A DNA stretch of 64,000 nt from an uncultured Bacteroidales bacterium (GCA_934695325.1 CAKUVD010000005.1:115026-179025); one strand, 5' to 3'; positions 34,748 to 43,690 are shown, counted from the stretch's first letter. A program made the numbers and translations. Notes: generated from the letters alone by a model not told the origin.

Positions 34748-36175
34748 ATGAAGACATTGATAAGGAACATCGGACAGGTCGCCGGGATCGTCGAAGAGGG
34801 CGTACTTAGGAAGGAAGGGGTGGAGATGTCACGGACAGGGACATTGGACAACGCGTGGATTCTCATTGACAATGAACGTATTGCCGGTTTCGGTCCGATG
34901 GAGGGCTGCCCTTCCGAGGAGCAGCTGGCCGGCCTTCCCCCAAAAAACACCGAGAAGCACAGCGGCAATGAAGAAACCCTGAGGTCCGGCATAGAGATAA
35001 TAGACGCAGAGGGAGGAATGGTGATTCCTGCGTTCTGCGACTCGCACACCCACATCGTATTCGCCGGGACAAGGGAGCAAGAGTTCCTGGACAAGATAGA
35101 AGGCAAGTCCTATGCGGAAATAGCAGCTCACGGCGGAGGCATACTCAACTCCGCCGACCTTCTTCACGACACACCGGAGGACGAGTTGTATCGCCAGGCG
35201 ATGGAGCGAGTGGACGAGATGATTGCGAAAGGCACCGGCACCATAGAGATAAAGAGCGGCTATGGCTTGACCACGGAAGACGAACTGAAGATTCTCCGTG
35301 TCATAAGACGGATACGCAAGACGTCTCCTGCCATAATCCGCGCCACGTTCCTCGGCGCCCACGCCGTAGGGAGAGCCTTCACAGGAAGACAGGAAGACTA
35401 CGTGGACTATGTCTGCGACGATATGATTCCGGCGATAGCCTCCGCGGATAAGGGAGCCACTGACGGCAGCGCACAAGACAACGGCCGTACCGACACCCCG
35501 CTCGCAGATTTCATAGACGTATTCTGCGAGAGTGGATTCTTCACCGTAGGGCAGACGGACAGGATACTGTCAGCCGGAGAGTGCCACGGGATGCGGGTGA
35601 AGCTACACGCAAACCAGCTGGCCGTCTCAGGTGGCGTACAGGTGGGCGTAAAGCATAACGCGCTGTCAGTAGACCACTTGGAAAGCACTACAGATGAAGA
35701 GATCATCGCCCTGGGAGGCATACCAGGCCTTCTGACGTCAAGGCAGGCCGATAAAAACGATGATGCGCCGAAGGTCAGATCAGCATTGACAATGCCGACA
35801 ATGCTTCCCGGAGCGTCGTTCTTCCTCCGAATGCAATACGGCCGGGCCCTGGACTATATAAATTCAGGACTCGGCATCGCATTGGCCTCGGACTATAATC
35901 CGGGCTCGTCCCCCTGCGGGGATATGAGATTCATAATGGCTCTCGGCTGCATCCAGATGAGACTGACGCCGGTACAGGCACTGAACGCCTGCACGCTCAA
36001 CTCGGCTTATGCGATGGGAGTCAGCGACATAGCCGGCTCCATCACCCCCGGAAAGCTGGCGAACCTCATCATAACGAAGAAGATTCCGTCACTCACCTGG
36101 ATTCCGTACTGCCATCAGACGCCCTTCATAAGCAAGGTGCTGCTGCGCGGCAAGGTCACAGCGCAGTTCCCTTGA
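34748..36175 (+). CDS. hutI: Imidazolonepropionase
   Basis: 475 residues, longer than the roughly 410 usual for the family. The amidohydrolase metal motif CDSHTHIVFAG, the substrate region IEIKSGYGLTTEDELK, GAHAVGRAF and HANQLAVSGGVQ are all present. It opens the imidazolone ring to give N-formimino-glutamate, which FtcD then uses, so the pathway histidine to glutamate is complete in this window. The extra length lies in the N-terminal barrel domain (about 45-85, SEEQLAGLPPKNTEKHSG), in a short stretch near 240 (DKGATDGSAQDNGR) and near 335. The end overlaps the convergent DUF4251 gene by 20 bases. Confidence 0.95.
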   Translation: MKTLIRNIGQVAGIVEEGVLRKEGVEMSRTGTLDNAWILIDNERIAGFGPMEGCPSEEQLAGLPPKNTEKHSGNEETLRSGIEIIDAEGGMVIPAFCDSHTHIVFAGTREQEFLDKIEGKSYAEIAAHGGGILNSADLLHDTPEDELYRQAMERVDEMIAKGTGTIEIKSGYGLTTEDELKILRVIRRIRKTSPAIIRATFLGAHAVGRAFTGRQEDYVDYVCDDMIPAIASADKGATDGSAQDNGRTDTPLADFIDVFCESGFFTVGQTDRILSAGECHGMRVKLHANQLAVSGGVQVGVKHNALSVDHLESTTDEEIIALGGIPGLLTSRQADKNDDAPKVRSALTMPTMLPGASFFLRMQYGRALDYINSGLGIALASDYNPGSSPCGDMRFIMALGCIQMRLTPVQALNACTLNSAYAMGVSDIAGSITPGKLANLIITKKIPSLTWIPYCHQTPFISKVLLRGKVTAQFP

Positions 36176-36794
36176 ACACGCGAGACTCTGACGGAGGAAG
36201 GATCTTGCCAGTCAGAGTTATGCGGTTTGAATTGAAGTTCGGATTGATCGTGGCGGAAGCCTCGTCGGTTCCCTGTGGCAGCGAGATGGTCACTGATGCG
36301 GAAATCCCTACACCCTGGACCATCATTGACCAAGTGATGTTTCCGCGCTTGTCTGTCCTCATCGTTATGTTGTTGGCCCGGCCGTCCAGAGTAATGCCGC
36401 CGACACCGTTAGGGCCTCCGCCGTTGAACGGGGCTATCTGCACTGTGCACCGACTGTCATTCACACGGATGAAATTTGTTATGCTGGAGACATACACCAG
36501 ATCTCCATATTTGGACACAATCTTGTCCGCCTCCAGTACGAAACTGAGCTTTTCCAATGAATTGACAGCCTTGGCGGCTGCCACAGAGTCCATCTGAGCC
36601 TCAAGTTTCTTCTGGATCGCCTTGAGAGCCTTCGCATCAGCCTTGGACTGTGCTGACAACACCGGGTCTGCATTGATGCGAGCCTTCTCGGCGGCGACTT
36701 TCTCTTCTGTAGTATATATGCGCTTCTCAGTCTGCGCAAACCCAGCCGTACACATAAGCACAAGCAGGGCCAATGTAGTAATGATCTGTTTCAT
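36156..36794 (-). CDS. DUF4251 exported protein
   Basis: 212 residues. Signal peptide MKQIITTLALLVLMCTAGFAQ. Residues about 25-75 form an Ala/Lys-rich helix (KVAAEKARINADPVLSAQ, KADAKALKAIQKKLEAQMD) that could be a coiled coil. The C-terminal part is the DUF4251 beta domain (LEADKIVSKYGDLVYVSSITNFIRV, GGGPNGVGGITLDGR, NITWSMMVQGVG). The family is confined to Bacteroidota and has no known function; it is predicted periplasmic or surface-bound. It is transcribed toward hutI and overlaps its 3' end by 20 bases, so the two genes share a tail-to-tail junction. Confidence 0.88.
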   Translation of the reverse strand: MKQIITTLALLVLMCTAGFAQTEKRIYTTEEKVAAEKARINADPVLSAQSKADAKALKAIQKKLEAQMDSVAAAKAVNSLEKLSFVLEADKIVSKYGDLVYVSSITNFIRVNDSRCTVQIAPFNGGGPNGVGGITLDGRANNITMRTDKRGNITWSMMVQGVGISASVTISLPQGTDEASATINPNFNSNRITLTGKILPPSESRVFKGTAL

Positions 36795-36924
36795 AATCTA
36801 TTAGTCTTTAGACGAATGAGGTTATTTCAAAGTATATGCCGAAGTCTCCTTCCTGTCATAAGGAATTTGCGATCAGCCTGACGAAAAGTCTGGCCGATGC
36901 TGACGGATTTAAACAGATTCTCTG

Positions 36925-36932
36925 TATATTTG
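36925..36932 (+). promoter_or_regulatory. -7 promoter box for the aspartokinase gene
   Basis: TATATTTG matches TAnnTTTG; no clear -33 element. Its place, 27 bases before the ATG at 36959, argues that translation starts there or at 36968 and not at the earlier in-frame ATG at 36836. Confidence 0.55.
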
Positions 36933-36958
36933 CCGGCGGTAAAACGAGATTGACATAT

Positions 36959-38338
36959 ATGATAGTAATGAAATTCGGCGGAACGTCCGTAGCAGACAGC
37001 ACGGCCATTTCGCGCACCATAGAAATCATCAGGAAGAAACTGGCGGAACGACCTGTAGTCGTAGTGTCCGCATTGTCCAAAGTGACAGACTTGCTCTACA
37101 AGATCTCGGACAAGGCCAAAGACCGGGACAAGAGCGGAGCGTATGAACTTATGGCACAGTTGCGCACTAGGCACGTCACTTTGGCAGAGGAACTGATCAA
37201 CACAGACACCTGCAACGCCTCAGCCCAAGATTGCGCATCAATGCTGGAGGATGCGAAATGCAGAATCGGCGCCATCTGCGACCGCCTGGAGCATTTCGTC
37301 GATGCAGTATGCGAACTCGGCGAGCTGTCCGACAGAAGCAAGGCTGTCATAATCGGCAACGGAGAGTACCTGTCATCGAACGTGATCTGCCTCGCAATGA
37401 ACGCCCGCGGAATCCGCACGCACCTGATGGACTCCCGAAAAATGATAATCACTGACAATGTATTCCTCAAAGGCGAACCACGGACGGAATTGACCACGAC
37501 AAAAGTCAATGCTGAGGTCAATGCAGAATATACGGACTGCGATGCCGTCATCACTCAGGGTTTTGTCTCCGCCACCGAAGACGGGGAGCCTACCGTCCTG
37601 GGAAGAGGAGGATCCGACTACACGGCATCATTGATAGGAATGGCTGTCGGGGCCACCAGGATAGAGATCTGGACCGATGTGGACGGGGTCAAGACGGCGG
37701 ATCCGCGCAAGGTGGAGAACACCAGGAGTCTTGAGAGGATTTCGTTCGAGGAGGCCGCCGAGATGGCGCATTTCGGGGCCAAGGTGCTGCATCCGATGAC
37801 CATCGAGCCTGCCGTGAGGAAAGACATTCCCATCTATGTGCTGAACTCCATGAACCCGGAGGGCAAGGGCACGGTCATTCTCCGAAGTTCTATGATAGAA
37901 GATGGAGTCAAGTCTGTATCCAGCAAGGAGAACATCTTGGTAATCAACATATTCTCTACCAAGATGATCAATGTGGCAGGCTTTCTCATGAATGTGTTCG
38001 AGATTTTCAGCCGCAACAAGGTATCTGTGGATCTCATCAGTACGTCGGAGGCCAACATATCAGTGACCGTGGATGCGTCACAGAATGTGGACAAGGTCAT
38101 AGAGGAGCTGTCGGCTTTCGCGGAGGTCTATGTGGACAGGGACAAGGCACAGGTCTCCGTAATCGGAAAGAATCTGGACAATGTCACCGGTATCCTGGAG
38201 AAGACTTTCGCGCCGCTGCGTGACTACAAGATATATATGATTTCACAGGGGGCTTCTTATGTGAACATCAGCTTCATCGTGGACCGTTCCTCGATGGACA
38301 CAGTGGTGTCGCTCCTGCACAGAAGCCTGTTCAGATAA
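36959..38338 (+). CDS. lysC: Aspartate kinase (monofunctional)
   Basis: 459 residues from ATG 36959. The kinase opens with VMKFGGTSVADS, includes FVSATEDGEPTVLGRGGSD and WTDVDGVKTADPR (nucleotide and aspartate binding), and ends with two ACT domains (VINIFSTKMINVAGFLMNVF; VSVIGKNLDNVTGILEKTF) that bind the feedback amino acid, usually lysine. It makes aspartyl phosphate for lysine, threonine, methionine and diaminopimelate; the last feeds MurE in the cluster downstream. No homoserine dehydrogenase domain is attached. The 123 bases of open frame upstream are left out because a promoter box lies inside them. It ends 6 bases from the convergent maturase gene. Confidence 0.95.
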   Translation: MIVMKFGGTSVADSTAISRTIEIIRKKLAERPVVVVSALSKVTDLLYKISDKAKDRDKSGAYELMAQLRTRHVTLAEELINTDTCNASAQDCASMLEDAKCRIGAICDRLEHFVDAVCELGELSDRSKAVIIGNGEYLSSNVICLAMNARGIRTHLMDSRKMIITDNVFLKGEPRTELTTTKVNAEVNAEYTDCDAVITQGFVSATEDGEPTVLGRGGSDYTASLIGMAVGATRIEIWTDVDGVKTADPRKVENTRSLERISFEEAAEMAHFGAKVLHPMTIEPAVRKDIPIYVLNSMNPEGKGTVILRSSMIEDGVKSVSSKENILVINIFSTKMINVAGFLMNVFEIFSRNKVSVDLISTSEANISVTVDASQNVDKVIEELSAFAEVYVDRDKAQVSVIGKNLDNVTGILEKTFAPLRDYKIYMISQGASYVNISFIVDRSSMDTVVSLLHRSLFR

Positions 38339-38344
38339 GGCTCT

Positions 38345-39610
38345 CTACAAGGACATGATCTCGGATGCGGGGCGCTGCTGCTGAAGCAGATCCCGCATCT
38401 TTTTCATATACGGATCCACGTGCCTGTAGAACATCTGCAGCCCTGCGCATAGCGAATTGAGCCCAGGTTCCCCTCTCTTTGTCCTGTAGAGGCGATGTTT
38501 CGGACATTCGCCGTTGCAGAGATGCACCCATTCGCAGCGGCGGCACTGTGACGGAAGCGAATTGCGCTTGGATATGCCGAACGAGACAGCTTTGTCGGAC
38601 GTCATCATTGACCTGAGGCTGGACGAGTCGATGTTGCCCAGCAGGTATTCCGGGTACACGAAATGGTCACACGCATAGACATCTCCATTGTGCTCCACCA
38701 CGGCGTTGGAGCCGCAGGTTTCGCAGAAGGCACAGGTGCCAGGCGTGACTCCACAATATGACGCCAGCGTGGCGTCGAACATCCCGACGAAATAGCGCCC
38801 CACGTCAGACTTCACCCAGATGTCGAAGATGTCACAAAGGAAACGGCCGTAGCCTATGTCGCTCACGGACCAGGAGCCGAAGCCGTCTCCGCCGTATTCA
38901 GGGGCGACCACGGATGGGCGGACATTGTCCAGCCTGCGGCCTCTTGCATTGACCTGGTACTTCACCTTCTCGACCACCGGCAGGAATTGCATGAACCTGC
39001 TGCCCAATGACTTGAGAAAGGCGTATATCTCCGCACCGTTCCCCTCGGAGGCTTTCGAGACGGCGGTCAAGGTATTGAATTCCACTCCTCCTCGGATCAA
39101 TGTCACGAGCCCGCGCATCACATTGTCGAATGACGAGGCACCGGCCTTGCTGCTGCGGTATGTGTCGTGTATATGCTGAGGGCCGTCAATGGAGATGCCG
39201 ATGAGGAACCCGTTGGAGGCGAAGAAATCAGCCCATTCCGGGGTTACAAGCGTGCCGTTCGTCTGAAGTGTGTTATGTATGATCTTTCCGTCAGCATACT
39301 TGCGTTCAAGTTCGACGGCTCTCCTGTAGAAGTCGATTCCGGCCATTAATGGTTCGCCGCCGTGCCAGTTGAACGTGACTTCAGGTATGTCGCAGGAGCC
39401 GATGTAGTCGCGGATGACCTTCTCCAAGAGTTCTTCGGACATCATAGGCTCCCTGCCGCCGTAGAGTTCCGCCTTGCCCAGGTAATAGCAGTAGCGGCAG
39501 TCAAGGTTGCACAGTGAGCCGGCGGGCTTGATCATTATGTTGAAAGCTGCCGGGCCTGTCATCTTGGCGGCGTCAGCCAACGTTATCGTAGTCTTGAACG
39601 TATCTTCCAT
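38345..39610 (-). CDS. Anaerobic sulfatase-maturating radical SAM enzyme (anSME)
   Basis: 421 residues from ATG 39610; an earlier TTG at 39619 is in frame but inside the promoter box. The radical SAM cluster motif CNLDCRYCYYL is near residue 35, followed by TFNWHGGEPLMAG and NTLQTNGTLVT. The C-terminal SPASM part carries the Cys pattern for two more iron-sulfur clusters (CAFCETCGSNAVVEHNGDVYACDHF, then CRRCEWVHLCNGECPKHR). It oxidises the active-site Cys or Ser of sulfatases to formylglycine without oxygen. The Ser-type sulfatase at 42031 is an obvious client; only the broken RHS locus lies between them. Family confident. Confidence 0.93.
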   Translation of the reverse strand: MEDTFKTTITLADAAKMTGPAAFNIMIKPAGSLCNLDCRYCYYLGKAELYGGREPMMSEELLEKVIRDYIGSCDIPEVTFNWHGGEPLMAGIDFYRRAVELERKYADGKIIHNTLQTNGTLVTPEWADFFASNGFLIGISIDGPQHIHDTYRSSKAGASSFDNVMRGLVTLIRGGVEFNTLTAVSKASEGNGAEIYAFLKSLGSRFMQFLPVVEKVKYQVNARGRRLDNVRPSVVAPEYGGDGFGSWSVSDIGYGRFLCDIFDIWVKSDVGRYFVGMFDATLASYCGVTPGTCAFCETCGSNAVVEHNGDVYACDHFVYPEYLLGNIDSSSLRSMMTSDKAVSFGISKRNSLPSQCRRCEWVHLCNGECPKHRLYRTKRGEPGLNSLCAGLQMFYRHVDPYMKKMRDLLQQQRPASEIMSL

Positions 39611-39616
39611 ATTGTG

Positions 39617-39624
39617 CAAAGTTA
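39617..39624 (-). promoter_or_regulatory. -7 promoter box for the anSME gene
   Basis: Read on the minus strand, TAACTTTG matches TAnnTTTG. It ends only 6 bases before the ATG at 39610, so the mRNA would begin at or next to the start codon. No good -33 element is seen. Confidence 0.45.
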
Positions 39625-39643
39625 GCCTTTTAGTCCAGATTTC

Positions 39644-39838
39644 TCATATGCGCCATAGAGAAAAACCACCGGAGCGGGAGACATTTATATAATTCCACGG
39701 GCCAACTGTGGTATAAAGCCAATACAGGCGGCATAACCGGCCGATGAGTGTGTCGCCAACAACATCTGCCAAATATAATGTCCGGATTAATGCTGCCAGC
39801 AACATCAACCTCACTCGATACATCGCACCAATTTGCAA
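39644..39838 (-). other. Intergenic stretch with possible 3' remnant of a FISUMP-like gene
   Basis: The 39625-39844 gap holds no complete gene. On the minus strand a frame ending at 39644 reads LYTTVGPWNYINVSRSGGF then SLW, which resembles the end of the Fibrobacter-type paralogous domain found in many Bacteroidota surface proteins. It is short and may be chance. Confidence 0.25.
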
Positions 39839-39844
39839 GCCGGA

Positions 39845-39875
39845 TTTGTTACTTATGTCAATTTACTTATATTTG
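39845..39875 (+). promoter_or_regulatory. Full-consensus promoter of the broken RHS gene
   Basis: TTTG at 39845-39848, a 19-base spacer, then TATATTTG at 39868-39875: an exact match to the Bacteroidota promoter class. The ATG at 39899 follows with a leader of roughly 17 bases. It is the best promoter in the window although the gene behind it is broken. Confidence 0.8.
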
Positions 39876-39898
39876 CAACGTTAATACGTTTTATAACT

Positions 39899-41388
39899 AT
39901 GCGGTTCAAGAACCCCTATATGGTTTTGCTTGCGGTTATGGCAGTCACCAGCCTTTCCGCCCTGACCTCCAACGCCCAAACAACGTCTGATATGTCAGAC
40001 TATACAATGCCCAACGTAAACCCGTATCTGGTACCTCCAGGGCCTGAAGCAGCATCGTTTCTCAGATATGGAGAATATCAGATGAACTATGCCATAGGAC
40101 TTCCTGACATTACCATACCTATATATACTATTGAAGCTGGTTCCATCAAGATTCCTGTAGCCATCTCATATCTCGCCGGCGGAATCAAAGTCACAGATAA
40201 CGCCGGATGGGCAGGACTTGGGTGGAATGTCAATTGTGGAGGCGTAATAAACAGAAGTGTACAAGGGCTTCCGGACAAAGGAATTCCAGATATACTTATT
40301 AGAAATCCATACAGATATCTGACGGGCAGAATATCACTTTTTCATACAATGGACTTGGAATCAAAGTCTCTGAAAAGACAGCTGGATATATGTTGGAGTA
40401 TTCAGATAACGTCATAAGCAAGAATGGCATCCCGTGGATTATGCTGACAGATGTAGGATATATAACACTTGAGGACGAAAAATATCATTACTATGTATGC
40501 GATTATCTCGGCAGCGTAAGACAGGTAATAAACCAAGACGGACACGTGGAGCAGACCTATATATATTACCCGTCAGGAACCGCCATAAGCGACAACCAAT
40601 CTGCTTCTCAGCCCCTGCGTTTCTGCAGCAAAGAGGACGAGACACCTTTCGGAATCAACTGGTATGATTTCGGGGCCAGACATTATGATTCCAGACAAAT
40701 TAGATGGAGCACACCGGACAGGATGTCTGATAAACATTACGAACTCAGTCCATACCTGTTCTGCGCAGGAGACCCTGTGAACAATTTCGACCCTGACGGC
40801 AATGATTTCTATAGCATTGACGCTAAAGGAAGAATCACCTTTATGAAAAAGAACAATATCCAAGACAACAATGGGGAATACATCACGCTTTCAAACGATG
40901 ATGTTCTGAAAAGTCTGGCGGAAATCAAGCCTCTCGGGGAAAAAAGACATAAAGCATTCGCAAATTCAAAACACGCCGACGACGTATTCAAAGTCTTCAA
41001 GTTTGCTGCCGACCACACGGCATCCGAGTGGGCTGTGCACAGGTCAGGGGACAACTATACAATAGGAACAAAGTTCACTCCAGATAACGTCGGAAGTTGG
41101 GAAGACTATACCGACCAAAAACCTGAAGCAAGCGTTCACTCACACCCAGACACAGAGCCAAATGTATTTGAGGAGAAGGATAGCATTCAATTTTCAGGTC
41201 TCTACTATTGCGATTGGAAGAAAGCACAACGAGATGTCAAACGCTATGGAAATCTGGCAACGAAAAGTTATGTATATTTTCCTATTTCAAAACGTATTTA
41301 TTATGTAGATGCCACATATGGCGCTCAATATATTCGAGAAGTACAAAGTTATAAGAGTTTTTATTTCGGCACTCTAAATCACAAATAA
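39899..41388 (+). pseudogene. RHS/YD-repeat toxin gene with internal deletion; JAB-like C-terminal tip
   Basis: The N-terminal part from ATG 39899 has a signal peptide (MRFKNPYMVLLAVMAVTSLSAL) and the opening domain of Bacteroidota RHS proteins (MPNVNPYLVPPGPEA, LPDITIPIYTIEAG, IPVAISYLAGGIKV, AGWAGLGWNVNCGGV). At about 40318-40321 the frame changes: reading from 40321 gives DGQNITFSYNGLG and then the RHS end (DYLGSVRQVINQDG, YYPSGT, DPDGN near 40800). The tip (about 40803-41385) has a Glu in SEWAVHR and HSHP at 41137-41148, the metal-site pattern of JAB/MPN-type peptidases used as RHS tips. Several hundred repeat residues are missing and the two parts are out of frame, so an intact toxin cannot be made. 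The sequence is AT-richer than its neighbours. Confidence 0.82.
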
Positions 41389-41389
41389 T

Positions 41390-41840
41390 ATGAAGCCTAC
41401 CGCAATCTCCGTCCTAATTATTCTAATCATCATATTCAACAATGTTCAACGGCTCGCTCATCAAACGAATATGAAAGAACAACAAGATATTATCTGTAAT
41501 GATACTGACCGAGCATACGGACACGCTCATATATTATGTCCTGTCCGATGGATGGGCAGGCATCAATACAGATAGGGTTTTCGATGATGGTCCACATCAG
41601 GAATTTGTTGGTTTTCATAAGATTGACAGCACTTATGTGGTTGTCCAATGTTACGGCTTAGATGGGTCAAATTTTGTCCACACGCAACCTCTTGACACTT
41701 CTTTCATAAAATTCAGGCTTATAACTATGCCTTCATACCCTCGCATAGACGATGTGAATTACCACACTCAAGAAGTGCATTACTTCAAGATAATAAATAC
41801 AGATTCCTTAGTCGTCATTAACAAGAAAAGTTGGATATAG
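41390..41840 (+). pseudogene. Frameshifted exported partner of the JAB-tip RHS protein (candidate immunity)
   Basis: Starts one base after the RHS stop. From ATG 41390 the frame gives a signal-peptide-like start (MKPTAISVLIILIIIFNN) and continues to NMKEQQDIICND, then loses sense and stops at 41573-41575. From about 41500 the next frame continues plausibly (TDTLIYYVLSDGWAGIN, FVGFHKIDSTYVVVQCYG) and closes at 41838-41840. A single indel near 41495-41515 would restore one protein of about 150 residues. The arrangement mirrors the toxin-partner pair at the left edge: coupled, exported and short. No family recognised. The second part could still be made from the ATG at 41499, but it would lack the signal. 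Confidence 0.65.
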
Positions 41841-41975
41841 CGAGTTCAGTAAACATTAAATCACCGATAGCGCAATGAAAAAAGTAATCTCTATAATCGT
41901 TTCCATCATTCCGACACGGTTATGTTTTGCATTGACGAACAGAACCGAGAGTAAACAGTTTTCCGGAAAAAAGCG

Positions 41976-41983
41976 TAACTTCG
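41976..41983 (+). promoter_or_regulatory. Weak -7-like box ahead of the sulfatase gene
   Basis: TAACTTCG has one mismatch to TAnnTTTG and lies 47 bases before the ATG at 42031. No -33 element is seen. It supports the 42031 start over the in-frame ATG at 41875. Confidence 0.3.
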
Positions 41984-42030
41984 TGGCAGAAGATACCGGC
42001 AGAGACTGTCGGCCGAAAAACAACTTGCTG

Positions 42031-43575
42031 ATGAAAGGAAAATCGATTCTCGGACTTGCGGCGCTTCCTGTCGTCGCCGGAGCCTGCGCAAATGCAAAGC
42101 AGGAACCTCAAAGACCTAACATATTGCTTATCATAGCCGACGACCTCGGAATAGGAGATGTCAGCGCCTACGGATATGGAGCCATCCCGACTCCACACAT
42201 CGACTCGCTCGCTTCGGAAGGCGTACTTTTCAACAACGCCTACGCCACCTCGGCGACATCCACCCCGAGCCGGTACGGAATCCTCACAGGCGAATACCCC
42301 TGGAGAAACGCCAACGCCAGGATACTCCCGGGAGACGCGCCTCTTCTGATTCCACCGTCAATGCCGACAGTGCCTAAGATGATGCAGGCCAATGGCTACC
42401 AGACAGGAGCCATCGGAAAGTGGCATCTCGGAATGGGAGACGGAAACCTGGACTGGAACAAGCACATCAGCCCTTGCGCCAATGACATCGGATTCGACTA
42501 CTCCTGCCTCATCGCGGCCACGAACGACCGAGTGCCTACGGTATATGTGGAAAACGGCGACGTGCTCGGACTCGACCCTGATGACCCTATCGAGGTGAGC
42601 TACGAGCATAACTTCCCTGGAGAGCCGGACGGCAAGAAGGACTTCGACATGATACGGATGATGTGGGACCACCATCACAACGAAGCCATAATCAACGGAA
42701 TCCCTCGCATCGGCTATATGCGCGGCGGTCAGAAGGCCCGCTGGGTGGACGAGGATATGGCAGACTACTTCGTGGACAAAGTGAAGAAATACATTGACAC
42801 GAGAGACGAGAGCAAACCTTTCTTCCTCTATTACGGTCTCCATCAGCCTCATGTCCCGCGCACTCCCAACCAGAGATTCGTAGGAGCCACAGATCTCGGG
42901 CCGAGAGGAGACGCTGTGGTGGAAGCCGACTGGTGCGTCGGAGAGGTGCTGGACTATCTCAAGAAGAAGGGCATCCTGGACAACACCCTGGTAATCTTCA
43001 CCTCCGACAATGGTCCGGTTCTCCAGGACGGCTATGTAGACCAGGCTTACGAGCACAGGAACGACCACGACGCATACGGAAAGCTCCGTGGCGGAAAATA
43101 CAGCCTATACGACGGCGGCGCCCACGTGCCTATGATCGTCTGGTGGAAAGGGCATACCCGCAAGACTGTGTCCGACGAGCTCGTGTCGCAGCTTGACTGC
43201 TATGCGTCACTGGCATCATTGATCGGAGCCGAGACGCCGGACAGCCTGGACTCCAGGAACTATATGGACGCATTCCTCGGCAAGGGAAAGGGCCGCGAAT
43301 CGCTCATCGTGGAGGCGAAGAGCCGTCTGGCTATGAGGAGGGGCGACTACATAATGATACCGCCATACTACGGCCCGGCCTACAGGAAGACCAAGAAAGT
43401 GGACCTGGGCAATGTACCGGACTATGTTCTCTTCGATGTGGTCAATGACCGCGGACAGGAGCACGACATCTCTGCCGAGAAACCTGAGATTCTCGAGGAG
43501 ATGAAGAAAGAGTTCCACGATTTTGTCGGCAGCTACTACGACATAGACATCACTGAGAAACTGAAGAATTATTAG
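42031..43575 (+). CDS. Ser-type sulfatase (formylglycine-dependent), exported lipoprotein-like
   Basis: 514 residues from ATG 42031, which begins a signal ending in a lipobox-like VVAGAC (Cys about 19). The sulfatase signature S-T-P-S-R starts at Ser 77 (42259-42261) followed by YGILTGEY; Ser at this place must be converted to formylglycine. Metal and sulfate residues are in place: IADDLGIGD, GKWHLG, FLYYGLHQPHVP and FTSDNGP, then GGKYSLYDGGAHVP. It hydrolyses sulfate esters of a glycan or small molecule; the substrate subfamily cannot be told. Fifty-two in-frame codons precede the start (ATG 41875) and look unrelated to a sulfatase. The matching maturase is encoded at 38345-39610 on the other strand. 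Confidence 0.92.
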   Translation: MKGKSILGLAALPVVAGACANAKQEPQRPNILLIIADDLGIGDVSAYGYGAIPTPHIDSLASEGVLFNNAYATSATSTPSRYGILTGEYPWRNANARILPGDAPLLIPPSMPTVPKMMQANGYQTGAIGKWHLGMGDGNLDWNKHISPCANDIGFDYSCLIAATNDRVPTVYVENGDVLGLDPDDPIEVSYEHNFPGEPDGKKDFDMIRMMWDHHHNEAIINGIPRIGYMRGGQKARWVDEDMADYFVDKVKKYIDTRDESKPFFLYYGLHQPHVPRTPNQRFVGATDLGPRGDAVVEADWCVGEVLDYLKKKGILDNTLVIFTSDNGPVLQDGYVDQAYEHRNDHDAYGKLRGGKYSLYDGGAHVPMIVWWKGHTRKTVSDELVSQLDCYASLASLIGAETPDSLDSRNYMDAFLGKGKGRESLIVEAKSRLAMRRGDYIMIPPYYGPAYRKTKKVDLGNVPDYVLFDVVNDRGQEHDISAEKPEILEEMKKEFHDFVGSYYDIDITEKLKNY

Positions 43576-43665
43576 CAGTCTTTATCGGACGCACCGGACG
43601 AGTCCAAACGCTTTTTATGATTTTTCACATCGTTTTGTGACGAGGGCGATGCAATATCCTGCAAG

Positions 43666-43690
43666 TGGAAAATTTTGGAATAAAGTGGAA
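43666..43690 (+). promoter_or_regulatory. MraZ operator: three TGGAA repeats with 5-base spacers
   Basis: TGGAA occurs at 43666-43670, 43676-43680 and 43686-43690, exactly one helical turn apart. In E. coli MraZ binds three TGGGN boxes with 5-base spacers ahead of its own gene; the geometry here is identical. The third repeat coincides with the -33 position of the promoter at 43710-43717, so binding would block RNA polymerase. Confidence 0.8.

Noticed and set aside
36836..36958. Longer N-terminus for aspartokinase from ATG 36836
   Set aside because: The protein family starts at VMKFGGTSV, and a TATATTTG promoter box lies inside the proposed extension.
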